This document shows positions 62,602 to 64,000 of a DNA stretch of 64,000 nucleotides, in pieces; within the stretch, counting starts at the first letter, position 1; each line of letters opens with the position of its first letter. The notes beneath the pieces are model-generated. The model was not told the origin of the DNA and ran no database searches. It was given only the letters and a program-made list of their open reading frames with translations. Source of the stretch: Anoplolepis gracilipes (taxonomy: Eukaryota > Arthropoda > Insecta > Hymenoptera > Formicidae); assembly GCF_047496725.1 (NCBI RefSeq), contig NC_132984.1:4289001-4353000 (forward strand), read 5' to 3'. The translations under genes were made by a program, and so were the position numbers.

Positions 62602-64000
62602 ACCTCTCTCACGGCATTATTTAATTTCACCCTCAATAATTGCGCCATTTGTCAATATTATGAGCAAGCCGTGTGCAATTTGTTTCGAAATACATGTTAC
62701 CAATTGTGTATCGAATTACATTTGGGAGATTCGGTGATTTTAATGACGTGGCATCAATAAAGCGACAAAGTTATAAATAATTGAGTTTAATAAACTTATA
62801 ATTAAACTGAATTTGATATGCTGAGGTAAGAAAGAAAATTACTACTGGCAGACATAAATATATTAAATGTAGAACTTATTGAGACATATTTTAATTTTCT
62901 ACATAAGTAATAATTAATATAATATTTCTATATTACATGCTTTAAATTTGATAATTCTATTAATTATTTTATTAAGTACTTTTTTTAAAAATTTTATTGG
63001 AACGAAAAAATTTTACTCATGTTTAAATGCAAAAGAAAAATAAAAATTCTAACAAAGTGGGAACTTATTGGAATTTCACAACCTTTTAATCATACGATTA
63101 AATTATTTTCATATTTATTAATGTAATTATAAGTTTTGAATTTATATGATTTATATGAATATTATTTCCTCGTAAAAATTAACGTCCACTGTGTACATAC
63201 CGTTGATTTTTATTCAAACAAATTATACACACGCGAAAAAAAGGAAAGAAATAATTGTTAGCACGTATTTCTGAGCGCACGCTTATATTGAATCGTCCTC
63301 GCTCTCTTTAAAGAGCCACCCACGTCGTAGAGATTTTCTACGCGCGAGAATTGAGAGTTCCTTTTAGTGTGCGAAGACAGCTCGCGACTCCATTAGCGCG
63401 ATGGAGGTGCGTCGTTCCTGCGGTTGATTTTTTCCCTTTTCTTTTCACCCCTTCCCGCCAGCCCGCTCGTCACCGTAGGTTCGCCCTCGCGGCAGTTAGG
63501 CGTCCCCTCGCATCCTCCCTTTCCCGACAGATGAAGCCGTCCGATTGCTTTTAAATTACCGAGTGGCATATCTGGAGGATTCCTTGAAAATTTATCAGCT
63601 AATATCCCCCGGGGGACATACGGAAAAGTAAGTCAGTCGCTTCCAATGGAGATCGACGAGTGTCTCTTGGAGAATCGAGTGTCTTTCCACGAATACTCGG
63701 AAAGGATCTCGAGAACACGACGACTGGAGGTGATAATCTACTGTTAGACGAATGCGGGACGTAATTCAAACGCGACGAGGATTTCGAAACTATGAAAATT
63801 CAGAGGAACGTTTAAGGGATTTGGGAACTTGACAATTTGGGTATCCGAAAACTTTAACGACCTTAGACATCGAGAACTATTCGAGAAAAGATTTGCTAAT
63901 TTCAAGATACAAGAATTGCGGGAAATTAATTTGAACTGATTAACTTATAATCAGAGTTCAGATTTAATCCTGAAGATTGAAAAATAAGAAAATAGATTGA

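Larger units (their letters stand above)
58836..64000. other. Non-coding stretch to the end of the window
   Basis: GC-richer islands lie at 59000-59330, 59640-59900 and 63280-63780. The 106-codon frame at 59007-59327 has ordinary residue composition but no recognisable domain and overlaps an opposing frame. A CA tract lies at 61956-61981, a TA tract at 62181-62200 and a CT tract at 62570-62601. No syntrophin PH-domain exon was recognised before the window ends. Confidence 0.5.

Overview
This is a window of animal nuclear DNA, most likely from an insect, and plausibly a hymenopteran such as an ant. The evidence is AT-rich non-coding sequence full of microsatellites, GT-AG splice signals, and a first exon that encodes an arthropod-type syntrophin PDZ domain. 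The species call is an inference from composition and repeat style, because there is no marker gene.

Only one protein-coding segment can be supported. Bases 1-308 are the 3' part of an exon of an alpha/beta-type syntrophin (Drosophila Syn1-like). It carries a near-complete PDZ domain and ends in a strong splice donor at 309. The next syntrophin exon, which should resume the split PH domain, was not found by eye. The remaining ~63.7 kb therefore reads as one very long intron, or an intron followed by gene-free sequence. The longer open frames in it are low-complexity, overlap one another on both strands, and match no family I recognise.

The structure in the non-coding part comes from repeats. 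(1) A 4.4 kb imperfect palindrome at 47964-52357 has no spacer, is bounded by TTAA, and is symmetric in fine detail about ~50160. (2) A compound palindrome lies at 19.6-22.9 kb (core centre ~21160), with satellite-like inner units. (3) A partial member lies at 29.7-31.3 kb. These three share a hallmark box (around 20736, 21542, 30907, 48612 and 51664), followed outward by a conserved AG|GT junction, so they are one family. (4) A 565 bp TTAA-flanked foldback MITE lies at 14542-15106. (5) A ~0.8 kb palindrome lies at 58.0-58.8 kb. (6) Three copies of an AT-rich element ending in CAGGGTG/CACCCTG lie at 2.1, 7.7 and 45.3 kb. (7) Local tandem repeats lie at 9.05-9.41 kb and 60.27-60.68 kb. Long AT, CT/GA, CA and poly(A)/poly(T) tracts are scattered throughout.

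The best candidate for something undescribed is the family (1)-(3). Each full member is two mirror-image units pointing outward from a shared centre. In the 4.4 kb copy both arms keep matching splice-site-like dinucleotides around a 40 nt block, and a TGACGTCA site near the centre. This would suit either a non-autonomous foldback transposon or a divergently transcribed hairpin locus that feeds small-RNA pathways. The sequence alone does not decide between them.
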